Assembly: GCA_029718625.1 (NCBI GenBank)
Contig: CM056380.1
Location: 43,571,689 to 43,635,688 of the forward strand
Length of the DNA stretch: 64,000 nt
Origin: Synaphobranchus kaupii
Taxonomy: Eukaryota > Chordata > Actinopteri > Anguilliformes > Synaphobranchidae
Direction of reading: 5' to 3'
The position numbers and the translations under genes are program-made. The notes under the pieces are model-generated. The model was not told the origin of the DNA, ran no database searches, and saw nothing but the letters and a program-made list of their open reading frames with translations. This document shows, piece by piece, positions 20,283 to 31,158 of this stretch; positions within the stretch are counted from its first letter, which is position 1, and every line of letters starts with the position of its first letter.

Positions 20283-23232
20283 ACGCACATCGGGCGTGTG
20301 TGTGTGTGTGTGTGTGCATGGCTCCCTCTCCTGGCACTGCTCACTGGGTTGCACTTAAAAAGATTGAAATGTTTAAAGGGCACCTTGCTTGTAGACTTTA
20401 GGGCTCACTTCATTCCAGTGAATGTGTCTGTGGTATTAATGAAGAACAACATGGAGTCATGACTAAAACCTTCATTGCCCTGAGGGAAATTTGTTTTTCA
20501 CAAGAACATAAAATCAGACAATTCAGCCTTTAACATTTGTCTGAAAACAGATGGGGGCTTTTGCTTGTGCAAAGCCTTTTTGATTGGTCATGGTATTTGT
20601 TTTGCACCAATCATGCGTTGTGTTATTAGTTTTTCGTGTGCAAAAAAGGTTTTAGTAAATCAGGCCCATAAAAGGATATTGTCAATATGATAAATGTACA
20701 CAATAATCCACAATTTATCTATCAGAACATGTACTGCTTGGACAAGGATTGTTGTTCTCCAGCGAGACACTCGCTGAAATCTTGCCACAAATTTTCATTA
20801 TTCTGTCAAGTTCTTGTTTTGTGACTGTTCGCCAAAAGGCATCGCTCTTATCACACAGTGCCAATTTTGTTTTGTCATTTTTCAAGTTTAGTAATTTGCA
20901 GTAAAAATAAAAATGCTGATGCACTTTTGCATATCTTGCTCACAGTTTATTATCAGTGAAGGTTCCATATCATACTCCTCAACATCATCAATGTTCGAGA
21001 TACTCTGTGTCACGGGGGAGGGTTTTGACTATCTGTTGTAGAAATTCTTGCATGCATTCTTGATTTGTGTCACTAAGGGGCCAATACATAGGCATTCCAA
21101 GCTATCAGACACAACACTTGGGACTATTACCTTGGTGATGGCTAGAGACTGAATTTTTGGATTTATATTAAATTTTATAAGAAAAGATGTCCCAACATTT
21201 ATCACAAAACAACCTCTTATCACTAATTTTTTTCCCCCTGTGGTATTGACATTTCTTTGTTTACAATAATCAGTGCTGACTGGCTTTAAGGTTAGCATTT
21301 TTTTTCTTTCTGTAATTTGCCATAATAGCAATCCTGTGGTTGGGTTTTCAGCTAATGGCTATTGAGACTTTCCAAATGAAGAGGAATGCGGGGCGAAGTC
21401 ATTAGATTGATTTGCTCTGTCAATGTCATTTACAGTGGGCCGTGTAAGCCATTAATGGAATGAACAGAATTCCACTGTTCATAAGGACACACTGTAATCT
21501 TTTTTAGTCACTGCACTAATGCTGATGAAGAATTTTAGGCTGTTCACAAAGTCAACCTACAGTATGTGCCATTATCTGTTCAAGAATCCATGTTAATTTA
21601 TATGAAAACATCCATATAGCTGGCAATTTACTGAAGCAGTCGACCATGTTCAAGGGTACAATCGCTGTGCCAAACGCAGGAATAGACCCTTTTCACATTT
21701 CCGGGTTGCCACTTCCGCCGATTTCAATGACACCGGAAATGTAATTACCTGGTTATCAAAACAAATGGCGCAGTCAATGTATCAATCAATGATGTTTTTT
21801 CCAAAGTGGCTAGCACGTCAAATAGCTGAAATCTTATTGGGAAATTGGTCAGATTTACCTCTAGCTACTTACCGAATGCTAAATCTGGCCAATTTCACTG
21901 ATAATTTCAGTTATTTGATGTGCTCAAACCACTCAACAATAATGTTAATACATTTTCACCAGTGTATACGCTAATGGTTTGTGGGAACATTCTCCCCCGC
22001 ACTCGAAAAATGTCTTGGCTTTCATAATCTGTAGCTATGTCTTAATGCCACGTTCAGAGTAAAAATATAATGTTAGTAACCTTTTAAAAGTAAGATGACA
22101 AGGTAGCGCCGGAGTTTCACATTGTTTGGAAGCTAAGTTAGCCATTGTTACCTGGTTAACCCGTCACTTCCTGTTAACATATCGCAGTGTGAAAAGGGTA
22201 TATTGAACCTGCAATGATTGTCCTTCCAGAATGGCACAGTACAATTACATTTCTGGTTTCATATATAGTGGTGCACCATTGGTTCAATCAAAACAGTAAT
22301 TTCAGTGCTCGTTTTATTAGACTGTTACTGAAGTAAATACACTGTCTTGAGATAATACTGGATATATTGCGATGAATACTAACAATATATATTGTGTGAT
22401 GCAATTAATAATTTGCATTAAAACATTAATAATTAAACTGTACTTCTTTAAAATACAATACTTCTTTTAGTCCAACATTAATAGTAATGTTATGTAATAG
22501 ACTATATTATATATGTGGTATAATTTAGAAGACCAGGATTTGAAACAACTCATAATGTCATGCAAGAGTGTCCCGTTCGTTCCAGTGTTATATGAATGCC
22601 CGTCTCCACAGTGCATATTGTAACCGTTTGTGGGATTTTTCCTGCGTGTCTTTTTGTTGCCGCCTAAGCAACACATAATAGTAACATTTGTTGGTGGCCA
22701 CTGACGATCAAAAATGCATTTTTAATGATGCCTAATACAGTTATTAATAATTGATGACACATTTATAACGGCACCATAGCCTAAAGTGTCATCCTATTCA
22801 ATGAAAAAGCTGGGCTGATGGAGAGCTGTATTGTATAGCCTGAGCTGTAATGGGGATGACGTGCGTGTATATAGATTTTTATTTTCCTGTGGCCCCCTGC
22901 GGACACTTTTAAAGATGAGCTGATATGCCGAGAAGCACAGTCCTTATCAGTCCCTACGGACCCCTGTGACTCATAAATCAAGATATTTTGTCCGATAATA
23001 CCGGTTGGTCTCGGGTTTATCGAAAAGGATCTCAGTCATTAACTGGAAGCATAGACACCTTAGAGAGTGCCTTGAAGAGGGACCCATAGATAATTCAAGC
23101 CTTCCTCAGCTAAACCCATAAAAACACTTTAATACGAGGAAATTGGCATATGGCTATAATATATTGCTGTTTTGATAATTATATGTACTTCAATATATAT
23201 AATTCATGGTTCTATGATTTTAGATGATACGC

Positions 23233-23287
<55 letters not shown>

Positions 23288-25963
23288 ACATCCAAAGTCA
23301 GAGACTTACATTAATTTGTATATTTATTCCACATAAAATATGCCAGAATATTTTGAGCCATTTCCCATATTGAGAGCTAGAATAATCTCTGTCCACATCA
23401 TTGGTCTGTAATAGGCCCAGTGTCTAAAAAACTGAGTAACAAATGAGAAAGTCATATGCTTGTCTGCATTAGAAAAGGGTTTTCTGTGAATGGGGAGTGC
23501 TTGTCCCCCACCACAGCACGTTCCATGTTCTTGCTTTCCTGTAGTTGTCTGTGTGATTCTTTAATTCTTTTTTTATAAATTCCTTCACCGAAAACTGTAT
23601 ATCAATTCTTTATATTGCAAATATAAAAAAAACAAAACATTTTTTAAAATTATTTAACGTGTAATAACTGAAGATGTAATGTGTAACGCGTAATAGTGTG
23701 AAGCTTCCTTAGACTACTGGAAATAACGGGAGGGCTGTGTCTCTCGCCCTTTCCTGCAGTGTGGACTTTGTGAAATGGTCGTCCCAGGGCATGCTGCGGA
23801 TGAATCCAGACGCCATGAACGCCCTCTTTAAGCCCACCATCGACCACATCATCCAGCACCTGGGTTAGTGTTCCTGTGTGTGTGTGTGTGTGTGTGTGTG
23901 CTTGTGTGTGTGTTTGTGTGCGTGGGTCTATGTGTGCGTGCGTCCAGGGTTTAATGATCAATCTTAGTCACGATTCAGCAAATTTGACACGTCCTGTAAG
24001 CTGAAATATATGCTTTGCGCCCATTGGCTGTAAGCAGGTTCATATTTTTTACCATTTTAAAGACATTCATAAATATATGCGTATACTGCGATGAGTGGAA
24101 ATGTTTTATGTGCTTGTCATATTTTATAGCAGATCTCTCTAAAAATGTTTTCAAATGATTGTTTTACATTTCTAAATTCTATGAACAGTGATGGTAATTC
24201 CCCAGTCACATTCGGAAACTGAAGCCCTCCATTTCTCTAATTAGGCTACCAGCTCATTGGTGCCCCCTGGAGTGCAACCTCGGTAGCACAGCTGTTATAA
24301 TCACATCAGCTCAGCCAAACCATACAGTCTATGAGCCAAACAGCCAAAAACATTTAATTTAATTTGTTTCAGTCATTCAAATGGTTTTACACTCCACAAC
24401 AAAACACAGTGTTTCGCTCAAATCAGTGAGTCACTGATTTCTTATAGAAGCCCCACCCATTTTTAGTTTCAGGAAACCTAGCTCTCCCATCACTAGCTAA
24501 CATATTATGTTCATGGAAGTACTTCAGCATTGTACTCAATAAAATGGCTGCCTGCAGCAGTAACAGTCTAGTCGTGAGTTCACACAGAGAAGGTGGCCCA
24601 CTGAGGCCACAGCCACTGCATGCACTGTATAGTAGATAGAATTCAGGCTTATATAAAGTAAGCTTAATAATTAATGTGTTTCTGGAGAGAGAAAGCAGGT
24701 CAAATTGTCTTAGTGCAGTCTTCTTGGTCCGTTTCACTGTCTGATGGCTTTGGAGCTGGGTCTAAAAACAAATGGTGAACTTTGGATGGAAAAATGCTGA
24801 ACTATTATCTTTATCTTTGTATTTTGGAAATCTTTTTTTTTAATCTAAAGTTGCTGATTACATCTTAATTACGTATAAATGGTTACATGTTAATTAATGT
24901 CTCTAAGGCAAACCGCAACGTCAGGTACATTGTGTACTGCACATGCAAATACTTGTACTCGAAACATTCAGGCAGTTTTGCATACTTCCGGGTAGGAGAG
25001 GAGTGGTAGAGGGGGAGTCGAGGAAAGGAGGTGGGGAGTGAAGAATATTAGGACGCACCCCAAGGGCCTGATTTACTAAGACATTTAGCATGTGCAAAAC
25101 CTTTTAGCACTCGCAAAACCAATAACACAACCAATGATTGGTGCAAAACAAATAGCATGGCGAATCAATGGTCATGTTATTGGTTTTGCGTGCGCTAAAA
25201 GGTTTTGCACATGCTAAGCCAAGTCTTAAATCAGGCCCTAAGCGTAAAGAGTGTTATTTCTTTGTTTCCTCAGCTTCCGCACCATTCCGATCAGGTCTGC
25301 TAATCCCCGAACTCCCTTTTCCCTCCCCTAGGTGAGCTCTTTGAGAAGCCGGAAGTGTCGAACATCAAGTTCCTGTTCCTGGTGGGCGGCTTCGCCGAGT
25401 CGCCGCTCCTGCAGCAGGCCATCCAGACCATGCTGCAGGGTCGTTGCCGCATCATCATCCCGCACGACGTGGGGCTGACCATCCTGAAGGGCGCCGTGCT
25501 CTTCGGCCTGGACCCCGGCGTCATCAAAGTGCGCCGCTCCCCGCTCACCTACGGCGTGGGCGTGCTCAACCGCTACGTGGAGGGCAAGCACCCGCCCGAC
25601 AAGATGCTGGTGAAGGACGGCACGCGCTGGTGCACCGACGTCTTCGACACCTTCATCGCCACCGACCAGTCGGTGGCGCTGGGGGAGACGGTGAAGCGCA
25701 GCTACACGCCCGCCAAGCCCTCCCAGCAGGTCATCGTGATCAACGTCTACTGCTCGGAGCGCGAGCAGGTGGGCTTCATCAGCGACCCGGGGGTGCGCAA
25801 GTGTGGCACGCTGCGCCTGGACGTGAGCGGCACGGAGAGCCCGGCGGCGCGGCGGGAGATCCAGACGCTCATGCAGTTCGGGGACACGGAGATCCGCGCC
25901 ATGGCCGTCGACGTGGCCACCTCCCGCAGCGTCAAGGCCAACATCAACTTCCTCGGCCAGTAG
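11290..25963 (+). CDS. hspa12a: HSPA12A, last six coding exons (gene incomplete at 5' end)
   Basis: Heat shock 70 kDa protein 12A is a divergent Hsp70-family protein with an actin-like ATPase fold and no ordinary Hsp70 peptide-binding domain; it is intracellular. Coding exons: 11290-11461, 17311-17397, 18286-18390, 19518-19776, 23760-23863, 25332-25963. All junctions are GT-AG and every phase matches (1, 1, 1, 2, 1), giving 452 codons plus stop. The protein runs from [18 protein letters not shown] through the phosphate-binding loop [13 protein letters not shown] to [15 protein letters not shown] and ends NINFLGQ. The known protein is about 675 residues, so roughly 220 N-terminal residues, including the first phosphate loop, lie upstream and were not found here. 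HSPA12A is preferred over HSPA12B because the segment [19 protein letters not shown] fits A; this comparison is from memory of the family. Introns carry a MITE and long GT tracts. The neighbouring lipase gene, tail to tail, matches human 10q25 order. Confidence 0.93.
14021..14075. repeat. Alternating GT/GC purine-pyrimidine tract
   Basis: GTGTGTGTGCGCGCGCGCGT followed by GCGT repeats: strictly alternating purine-pyrimidine, the classic Z-DNA-prone composition. Confidence 0.85.
16766..16822. repeat. AAT/ATT/AGT microsatellite
   Basis: AATAATAATAATAATTATTATTATT followed in the plus strand by TAG repeats; the AAT-to-ATT switch makes its first half self-complementary. Confidence 0.85.
17311..17397 (+). 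CDS. hspa12a: HSPA12A exon: [19 protein letters not shown]
   Basis: 87 bases, phase 1 to phase 1. Acceptor AATAACCAG, donor GAAG|GTAGAG. Encodes [19 protein letters not shown] and GELWSELEE, joining exactly to the next exon as GDRYVVVD. Confidence 0.93.
17398..18285 (+). other. HSPA12A intron, 0.9 kb
   Basis: Contains a C15-type run (about 17498-17512) followed by A-rich sequence, then unique DNA. No exon, RNA gene or named repeat seen. Confidence 0.6.
18286..18390 (+). CDS. hspa12a: HSPA12A exon: phosphate-binding loop [13 protein letters not shown]
   Basis: 105 bases, phase 1 to phase 1. Acceptor GTCTCCAG, donor TCAG|GTAGAG. Encodes [19 protein letters not shown], the second nucleotide phosphate loop of the Hsp70/actin fold, then [14 protein letters not shown]. 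The residue before GGGT is Cys here, where I recall Ser in the mammalian protein. Confidence 0.94.
18391..19234 (+). other. HSPA12A intron, first part
   Basis: Unique AT-rich sequence up to the MITE at 19235. No exon or RNA gene recognised. Confidence 0.6.
19235..19470. mobile_element. MITE with CACTGCAAAAA terminal inverted repeats
   Basis: Starts CACTGCAAAAAATCTTAG and ends GAGTTTTTGCAGTG; the 11-base termini are reverse complements. 236 bases, non-coding. The end sequence recurs at 1-65. An 8-bp target duplication was looked for and not found, so the hAT-like assignment is tentative. Its right end lies only 47 bases before the next HSPA12A exon. Confidence 0.75.
19518..19776 (+). CDS. hspa12a: HSPA12A exon: [17 protein letters not shown] to HALRKS
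   Basis: 259 bases, phase 1 to phase 2. Acceptor GTCTCTCAG, donor AGCAA|GTGAGTG. Encodes [20 protein letters not shown], then [20 protein letters not shown] and [19 protein letters not shown]. The donor GTGAGTGTGTG is itself the first part of the GT tract that follows. Confidence 0.95.
19777..20318. repeat. 540-bp compound GT/GC microsatellite with G-quadruplex motif
   Basis: An almost unbroken GT tract with GC and GGGT interruptions, beginning at the splice donor of the preceding exon. GCGT repeats (19927-19956) lead into six GGG runs spaced by single C (19957-19979), a strong G-quadruplex motif on the HSPA12A sense strand. Further GCGT and GTGGGT interruptions follow up to 20318. Cys/Val- and His/Thr-rich open frames on both strands are composition artefacts. 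Confidence 0.97.
20563..20667. mobile_element. Partial fold-back MITE, AAATCAGGCCC end
   Basis: Contains GATTGGTCATGGTATTTG and GCACCAATCATGCGTTGTG and ends AGTAAATCAGGCCC. The blocks match, in order, the right two-thirds of the complete copy at 25063-25239. Confidence 0.65.
21681..22205. mobile_element. Non-autonomous DNA transposon, ACCCTTTTCACA ends
   Basis: Left end AATAGACCCTTTTCACA and right end TGTGAAAAGGGTATATT are reverse complements with one mismatch over 17 bases. The 525-base interior has no transposase similarity; one short open frame in it is not supported. Target duplication not resolved. Confidence 0.65.
23237..23286. repeat. (TG)25 microsatellite
   Basis: Uninterrupted TG dinucleotides over 50 bases. 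Confidence 0.97.
23760..23863 (+). CDS. hspa12a: HSPA12A exon: [18 protein letters not shown]
   Basis: 104 bases, phase 2 to phase 1. Acceptor TTTCCTGCAG, donor CTGG|GTTAGT. Encodes [20 protein letters not shown] and [17 protein letters not shown]-rich microsatellite (23874-23945) begins ten bases into the intron. Confidence 0.94.
23864..25062 (+). other. HSPA12A intron, first part
   Basis: GT/GC-rich microsatellite at 23874-23945, then unique AT-rich DNA. No exon seen. Confidence 0.6.
25063..25239. mobile_element. Complete fold-back MITE, AGGGCCTGATTTA ends
   Basis: Starts AGGGCCTGATTTACTAAGAC and ends GTCTTAAATCAGGCCCT. The arms continue inward as GCATGTGCAAAACCTTTTAG and CTAAAAGGTTTTGCACATGC (exact reverse complements), so almost the whole 177 bases can form one hairpin. 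Partial relative at 20563-20667. Confidence 0.85.
25332..25963 (+). CDS. hspa12a: HSPA12A terminal coding exon
   Basis: 632 bases, phase 1 to the TAG stop. Acceptor CCTCCCCTAG. Encodes the C-terminal third: [20 protein letters not shown], the [15 protein letters not shown] block, [20 protein letters not shown] and a Gln-stop ending INFLGQ. Codon third positions are strikingly G/C-rich compared with the other exons and the AT-rich surroundings; long shadow frames in other phases arise from this. The end of the frame agrees with the family's C-terminus. Confidence 0.97.
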
Positions 25964-28900
25964 ACGCGAGCGGATCCCGGGGGCCGGCGCGCGTCGGCGT
26001 CCCTGTCGCCGGTTCGCTAAGATGTTGCAGCAAAAAATCGGGGGGGAAAAAAAAATATATATATATTAAAAAAAATCCCATAGCATCATTATAACCTTAA
26101 AAGCAATGTTGAGAGTACGTTGCGTGTTAGCTGTGGTTTGTAGTGAGTCCAGGCCAGGCACCACTCCTCTCTTACAGCCCAAGGTCTTCCAGCACCCCCT
26201 TACCCCGACCCCCACCCCCACCCCCACCCCCAACCCACCCACGGGAAAAGCTGAAATGTCCTCTTCAACCCTGGTTCCTGGATGGGCCCTCCTCCAGCAG
26301 GCCTTCATACACAGCATATGAAGATTTAGAAGTTTTTAACTTCTGATCAGGATAGCAGTTTTCTGCCCGACATTTACTAAACCATCTTTAACCACGCTCA
26401 GATCTGCGGTTAAAGCTTGTTCCATATGTAGTATCAGATTCTGGTTTTATAACGATGACTGGCATGGATGGGGCTCTCTAGAATCAGGTTTGGAAATGAC
26501 TATTGAAATGTAAGGAGGAAAAATAGCGGTTTACTGGTTCTCCAGTAAACTAATAGGTTCAACCTGTTAAGTTGCAATCAGTAGAACATTGCAGGGTGGC
26601 TTTCAAACCTAGAGCTCATACTTACCCCCTTTATAAAGGCAAAATGTATGCAATTCCAACATACATTCTATTCCTTCTTAAAACATAGATGTGCTTTGAT
26701 GGAAGAATATGAGAAGTGTTTCACTGACCCGCAAATCTTTGCCGCTCTTCCCAGTTGAATGCTGAATGTTTATCGTGGATTTTCCCATGCATCGCCTTTA
26801 GGTGATCCTCGTGTGCCGCTGAATGGCCAATGTGAACATTTATTCAGTTTTTTGATTTTTCGAGCGTAAAGGGCAGTTTTAGACATTGACTCCACGTTAT
26901 CGTAACAATTTAAATGTCATGATAGAAAGTCAATTTATCGTTGTCCACCTTAGCGTTATTTTAATGATCATTCTTTCAATTTTTGCAAGGTGAAACTAAA
27001 AGCTCATACGCAATTATGTCCTAGGCAACAATTGTCCAGGATAGTCATAGGCTAATGAATGTTGCAAGCTATTCACTGCAAGTCTTTGTGATGTGATCTG
27101 AAGGACTAATGTTGTTTTGGAGGACAGGCTTAATTCGTAGGCCCTTGTTTTCATCTCTCGCAGACCTCCTGTAAAATCCACCTCACTGGTATGCGTATTG
27201 CGCTGAAAAATAAATATAAATCCTAGAATGTGAAACATTTATAAGGAATATAAATGCAAATGGCTAGGTAGAAAATGCTGCTAGCTGTACTTTGCAAACC
27301 AATTTTAATATAGCCATAGCAGTATGCTTGTTGCCTTTTATTTGTTATTCCTGCCAAGCAAAGGGGGGAAAAGCCACTTCTTATTGTGCTTTTTTTTTTT
27401 ACGTTAAATTCAGGAGATCACCTCTGAGGAACGCCCTTTGGGATAAAGGAAGTGATTCAGGAAACAAAAATGTTAATTTCTGTAAATACAGTATTTAAAA
27501 CATTGTACAGATTTTTTTAGCCGTATTAGTTTAGCAGCTTTAGAAGGGAAAGTGTGCTTGCTTTTTGTGGATACTTGTTTCATTATTCTCGCCAGCCTAA
27601 AATGAGGGGGAAAAGGCTAAGCCCTAAAAGTCAAGGATGGATTGGCGTCAGTAGCTATGCTTGTATGTTACCCTGTTAACCGAGACTAAACGGAACATAA
27701 ATACCTGAGCCCTCAACTTCAATTTTCATTTATCTTCAGAACAAAGATAAATGTTGAAAGTATCCGATTCCCTTGGGTGCTTGCGATTAGTCTGTATGCC
27801 TTTTGGCCTTAAGTAGGCTACTTCAGGAAATCTACGGTGTGACTTTCATGGATAGTGAGAATAGGTTGCCAAGTTTTAACGGCTCCAAAGATTCCTCAGA
27901 TGTGCTGTTAAAAATCACACACCAGATGAAACGGGAGACCCTCTCGCTTTCCCTGTCTGATTGCGTTAATGCGTTAGACAGATACGCCCTCACTGATGAC
28001 CCAGTGTCACACAAATATACATATTAATCTGTAGTTTGTTGTATTATCGCTTAAATGTATAAAGTAGTCACTTGTTTATTTCAGTAGTCTTTTAACCACA
28101 ATTGTATTGTGCCCGTGACATACCCCACTTTATTTTGTATCAGTAAAGCCTTGTACAGTATTCACAGATTTCCCCATTCACGGAAATCATTGCACCATTA
28201 CCCCCCGTCATTGACAAGGGTCTCCTGTATATCTCAAATCCTCTAAATGTTGTAACTCAGCTCTTCATTGTTATCGTGCGATGTTTATTGTGCATTACTC
28301 AATTACATTATTACTCAAATGAATTCAGTAAAGGGCAGTAAACCCTTTCCGGTGTTGCTCTTCACTTTATCTCATACTATTATATAAAGCCACCAATGAT
28401 TCAATTAAGGTGCGTTAGCCACCCGGATTTACTACAGCAAAAATGACAGATTAAAAATTAATGATCACAACCAAATGCACCACGTTGGTTATCTGAAAGG
28501 AAATTGATTTATTCCGGTCAAAATATTGAGCAAACTGTTGTTCTTTCTCATTTCCACCTTCACAACACAAGTAATCAGTTTTTGTTTTTTGATGTTCCCC
28601 AGGAATGTGTGTGAAGTGCCACAGATTTCTTATGCCATTGTAACTCATGCATAGACATATAATACTGGTTTAAATGCGTTTTTTAGGGGGGGGGGGTGTT
28701 GCGGAAATAGTTTGAGTTCATTTTGTCCATGCTTATTACCTGATTTATCCCAAATAGGATCACATTTAGATGTGTGTAAAATAGCTTCTCAGAAGATGCA
28801 TTATAGTCAATGGGTGCATTTGTCACAGATTTATGTTTTCCATCTCTTGGAGTTGTTATTGCTCTGAATAACGATCCTGGCCATGCCCATGTTGGCGAAA

Positions 28901-29179
28901 ACAAGATTGTTCAATACATTCCCACCCAATTAATTATTAGGCCCAAATTTAGCACAATTATGGGCTATAGGCAGTGAATATGGGTAAAAATAATTTATTG
29001 ATGTCATGAACACCTATATAGTAGAGATGCACAAACTTATAATAACTCCCAGATTTTTCCAAATATAATGACAAAGTTCTCAATTCAAATCAGGAAGGTT
29101 CATACTAGCACACATGTCCTTCAAAATGCATATATAGGCAGCTGCCACTTCTCTGCAATCCTGCAGCTGAGCAGCACAT
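25964..29179. other. HSPA12A 3' UTR and 3' flank
   Basis: The stop is followed by GC-rich, then A/T-rich sequence. A (CCCCCA)n tract lies at 26208-26232. The first clear AATAAA on the plus strand that I see is at 27209-27214, about 1.25 kb past the stop, a possible but unproven poly(A) signal. A G11-type run sits near 28686-28697. No other exon recognised. Confidence 0.5.
26208..26232. repeat. (CCCCCA)n short tandem repeat
   Basis: CCCCCACCCCCACCCCCACC: four C5 blocks separated by A, so the minus strand has a G-quadruplex-capable pattern. Confidence 0.9.
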
Positions 29180-29405
29180 CCTTACAGATATGGAATATAC
29201 TGCAATATATTATAAATATGTGGATATTTTGGAAAATAAATATATTCACTGTAATGTATTTTGGAAAAATATATTTTGATATCTGAAAACGGCCAAAAAT
29301 ATATTTTCCCATGTATTTTGAAGTGTTGCATTTTCAGTTGCAATACTTTTTGCTCTTGGTGATATTTTATTTCAATATATTCCAGTATATTTTATCTCTG
29401 TAAGG
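29180..29405. mobile_element. AT-rich MITE with CCTTACAGA ends
   Basis: Left end CCTTACAGATATGGAATATA; right end ATATTTTATCTCTGTAAGG, its approximate reverse complement. The interior is AT-rich and non-coding. The same left terminus, CCTTACAGGAAGGGAATATA, recurs at 47413. Confidence 0.5.
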
Positions 29406-30634
29406 GCATTCATTGTGGCAGAGCACTGAAGCACCTATGCAGCGAATGATGAGGCAGGGAAAACCTTTGCCAAATAAAACCTTCCCTCCATGAGCAATGC
29501 CGTGGCCAAGTATATGTCGTTCTGTAGGCCTCCTGGCTAGACTCCACTCAGAGTTATCTAAAGTGCAATGTTACACCCGGACATTGCACTCTGTAGCCCC
29601 ATGCATTGCATATTTTTTGCGCATTTGGCAGCCATGCCCAATGTAATTATATCCATTAAACACATTCACTTATTGTTTTTTCTTAGCATCCTACGAAATG
29701 CAGAGTGCACATCTGTATATACGTATATTATACGCAAGCATTTTTGTGCTCAGTGGCTCTCATCTTTGTTAATTAGTTTGTTGCGTTGTCGTGCAATGGC
29801 ATAGGAATACTTGCATCTGGGGGATATATACACTGTGTAAGCAAACAAAGAATGAATGATAAACTATTTTAGTATGACCATACTGATATCTAATGAGTGC
29901 CTAATATGAGTGGGACTAGCAGCTAACTAGCTATGTCTTATACTTACGTTTATGGACGGAATGAAGGAAATATTTTTTTCCCCCGCAAAGTAGATTTTGG
30001 AGAATAGGGCATTGGTAATGCCTCTTCACCAACGTTTCACTGGAATGCCTTTTAAATTACATTTTCAGGGACGTATAAAGCGTGAAGACCCTCAGTGCAA
30101 CAATTTATTTTAAAGTTATTTAAAGTGTTCATTAAGCCACAAGATAAAAGTTAAGTATTTGTAATTTCTTTTGATGTAAACTGTCTAATTTCTGAACACG
30201 TGAGCTGACACGTGCCTGTTCTGTAATGGGATATGCACTTCAGGCTCACTTCTGATTGGCAGCCAGCTAAACGGTCACACTTCTGATTGGTTTTAAAAAA
30301 ATCATCATAATGCTTTTATATGCCTTTTGGTATCTACTGTAATGAACAGTACAATAACCTTGTTGCTTGGAAGGTTAAAAAAATATATTAAAATCTCAGT
30401 AATACTTTACTTGAACTATATACCATAAAGACTGCATAATGTTTCCGTAATCAACAATAATGTGTGCAGGCAATTTCATAAAGCAGGTTTCAAAATAGCC
30501 ATTACAAAGTGATTGTGGTATACATACCATCAGGGTAATGCCATCTACTGCAAACTATAATAGGCTGTCAGGATAGTTATGACATGTGTTATGCCATCCT
30601 TATGACAGTGTCTAATGCACAGCTTTATGGTATA
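29406..30634. other. No gene; unique AT-rich DNA
   Basis: No exon, RNA gene or named repeat recognised before the Tc1-type MITE. Confidence 0.5.
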
Positions 30635-30636
30635 TA

Positions 30637-31156
30637 CAGTGCCCTCCACTATTATTGGCACCCCTGGTAAAGATGAGTAAAAAGGGTTGTAATAAATACA
30701 CCGTTTGGTGAATTAGCTTAATTATACTGTTCCAGCATAATTTACAGCTAAATATAGTCCCACCCCCAAATTCCCATAGAGATCCATTCAAATACAGAGA
30801 CGTTATAGTATCGCTTGTAAGAGTACCAGAAAATAAGATATCAAGAGTCTTTAGATGTTGTTGGGTCACAGACATCAGGAAGTCATGGCATGCAAAGGAT
30901 ATGCGACCAAATATTAAAAATGATTACTTTATTCTATATATAAATGCAGGGGTGCCAATAATTGTGGCACACGTGGTTTTGTTAAAAATAATTATTCCTT
31001 GATGAGGGATTTTTTTTTTCTCATAATAAATTTACTTCAATTAAAGGTTGGATTTTTCTCATTTTTTCAGTGTGAGATTAAGCTAATTCACTTTTCATTT
31101 TTTATAACCCTTTTACTCATCTTCACCAGGGGTATCAATAATAGTGGAGGGCACTG
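30637..31156. mobile_element. Tc1-type MITE, 520 bp, with TA duplication
   Basis: Flanked by TA (30635-30636 and 31157-31158). Left end CAGTGCCCTCCACTATTATT; the right end is its reverse complement over about 50 bases with few changes. The left end and the internal GGGGTGCCAATAATTGTGGC match the Tc1-like element at 62765-64000, so this is an internally deleted relative with no transposase. Confidence 0.92.
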
Positions 31157-31158
31157 TA

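Larger units (their letters stand above)
20319..23759 (+). other. HSPA12A intron, 3.4 kb
   Basis: No exon seen. It holds a partial MITE (20563-20667), a TIR-bearing MITE (21681-22205), a (TG)25 tract (23237-23286) and otherwise unique AT-rich DNA. Confidence 0.6.

Noticed and set aside
19514..20401. His/Thr- and Cys/Val-rich proteins on both strands
   Set aside because: Pure GT-tract translation; on the plus strand only the HSPA12A exon before it is real.
25444..26094. 216-residue frame overlapping the last HSPA12A exon
   Set aside because: A shifted frame made open by high GC; the HSPA12A frame matches the family throughout.
27803..28027. Small protein-coding gene of 74 codons
   Set aside because: No family match, no splice or promoter context and ordinary intergenic composition.
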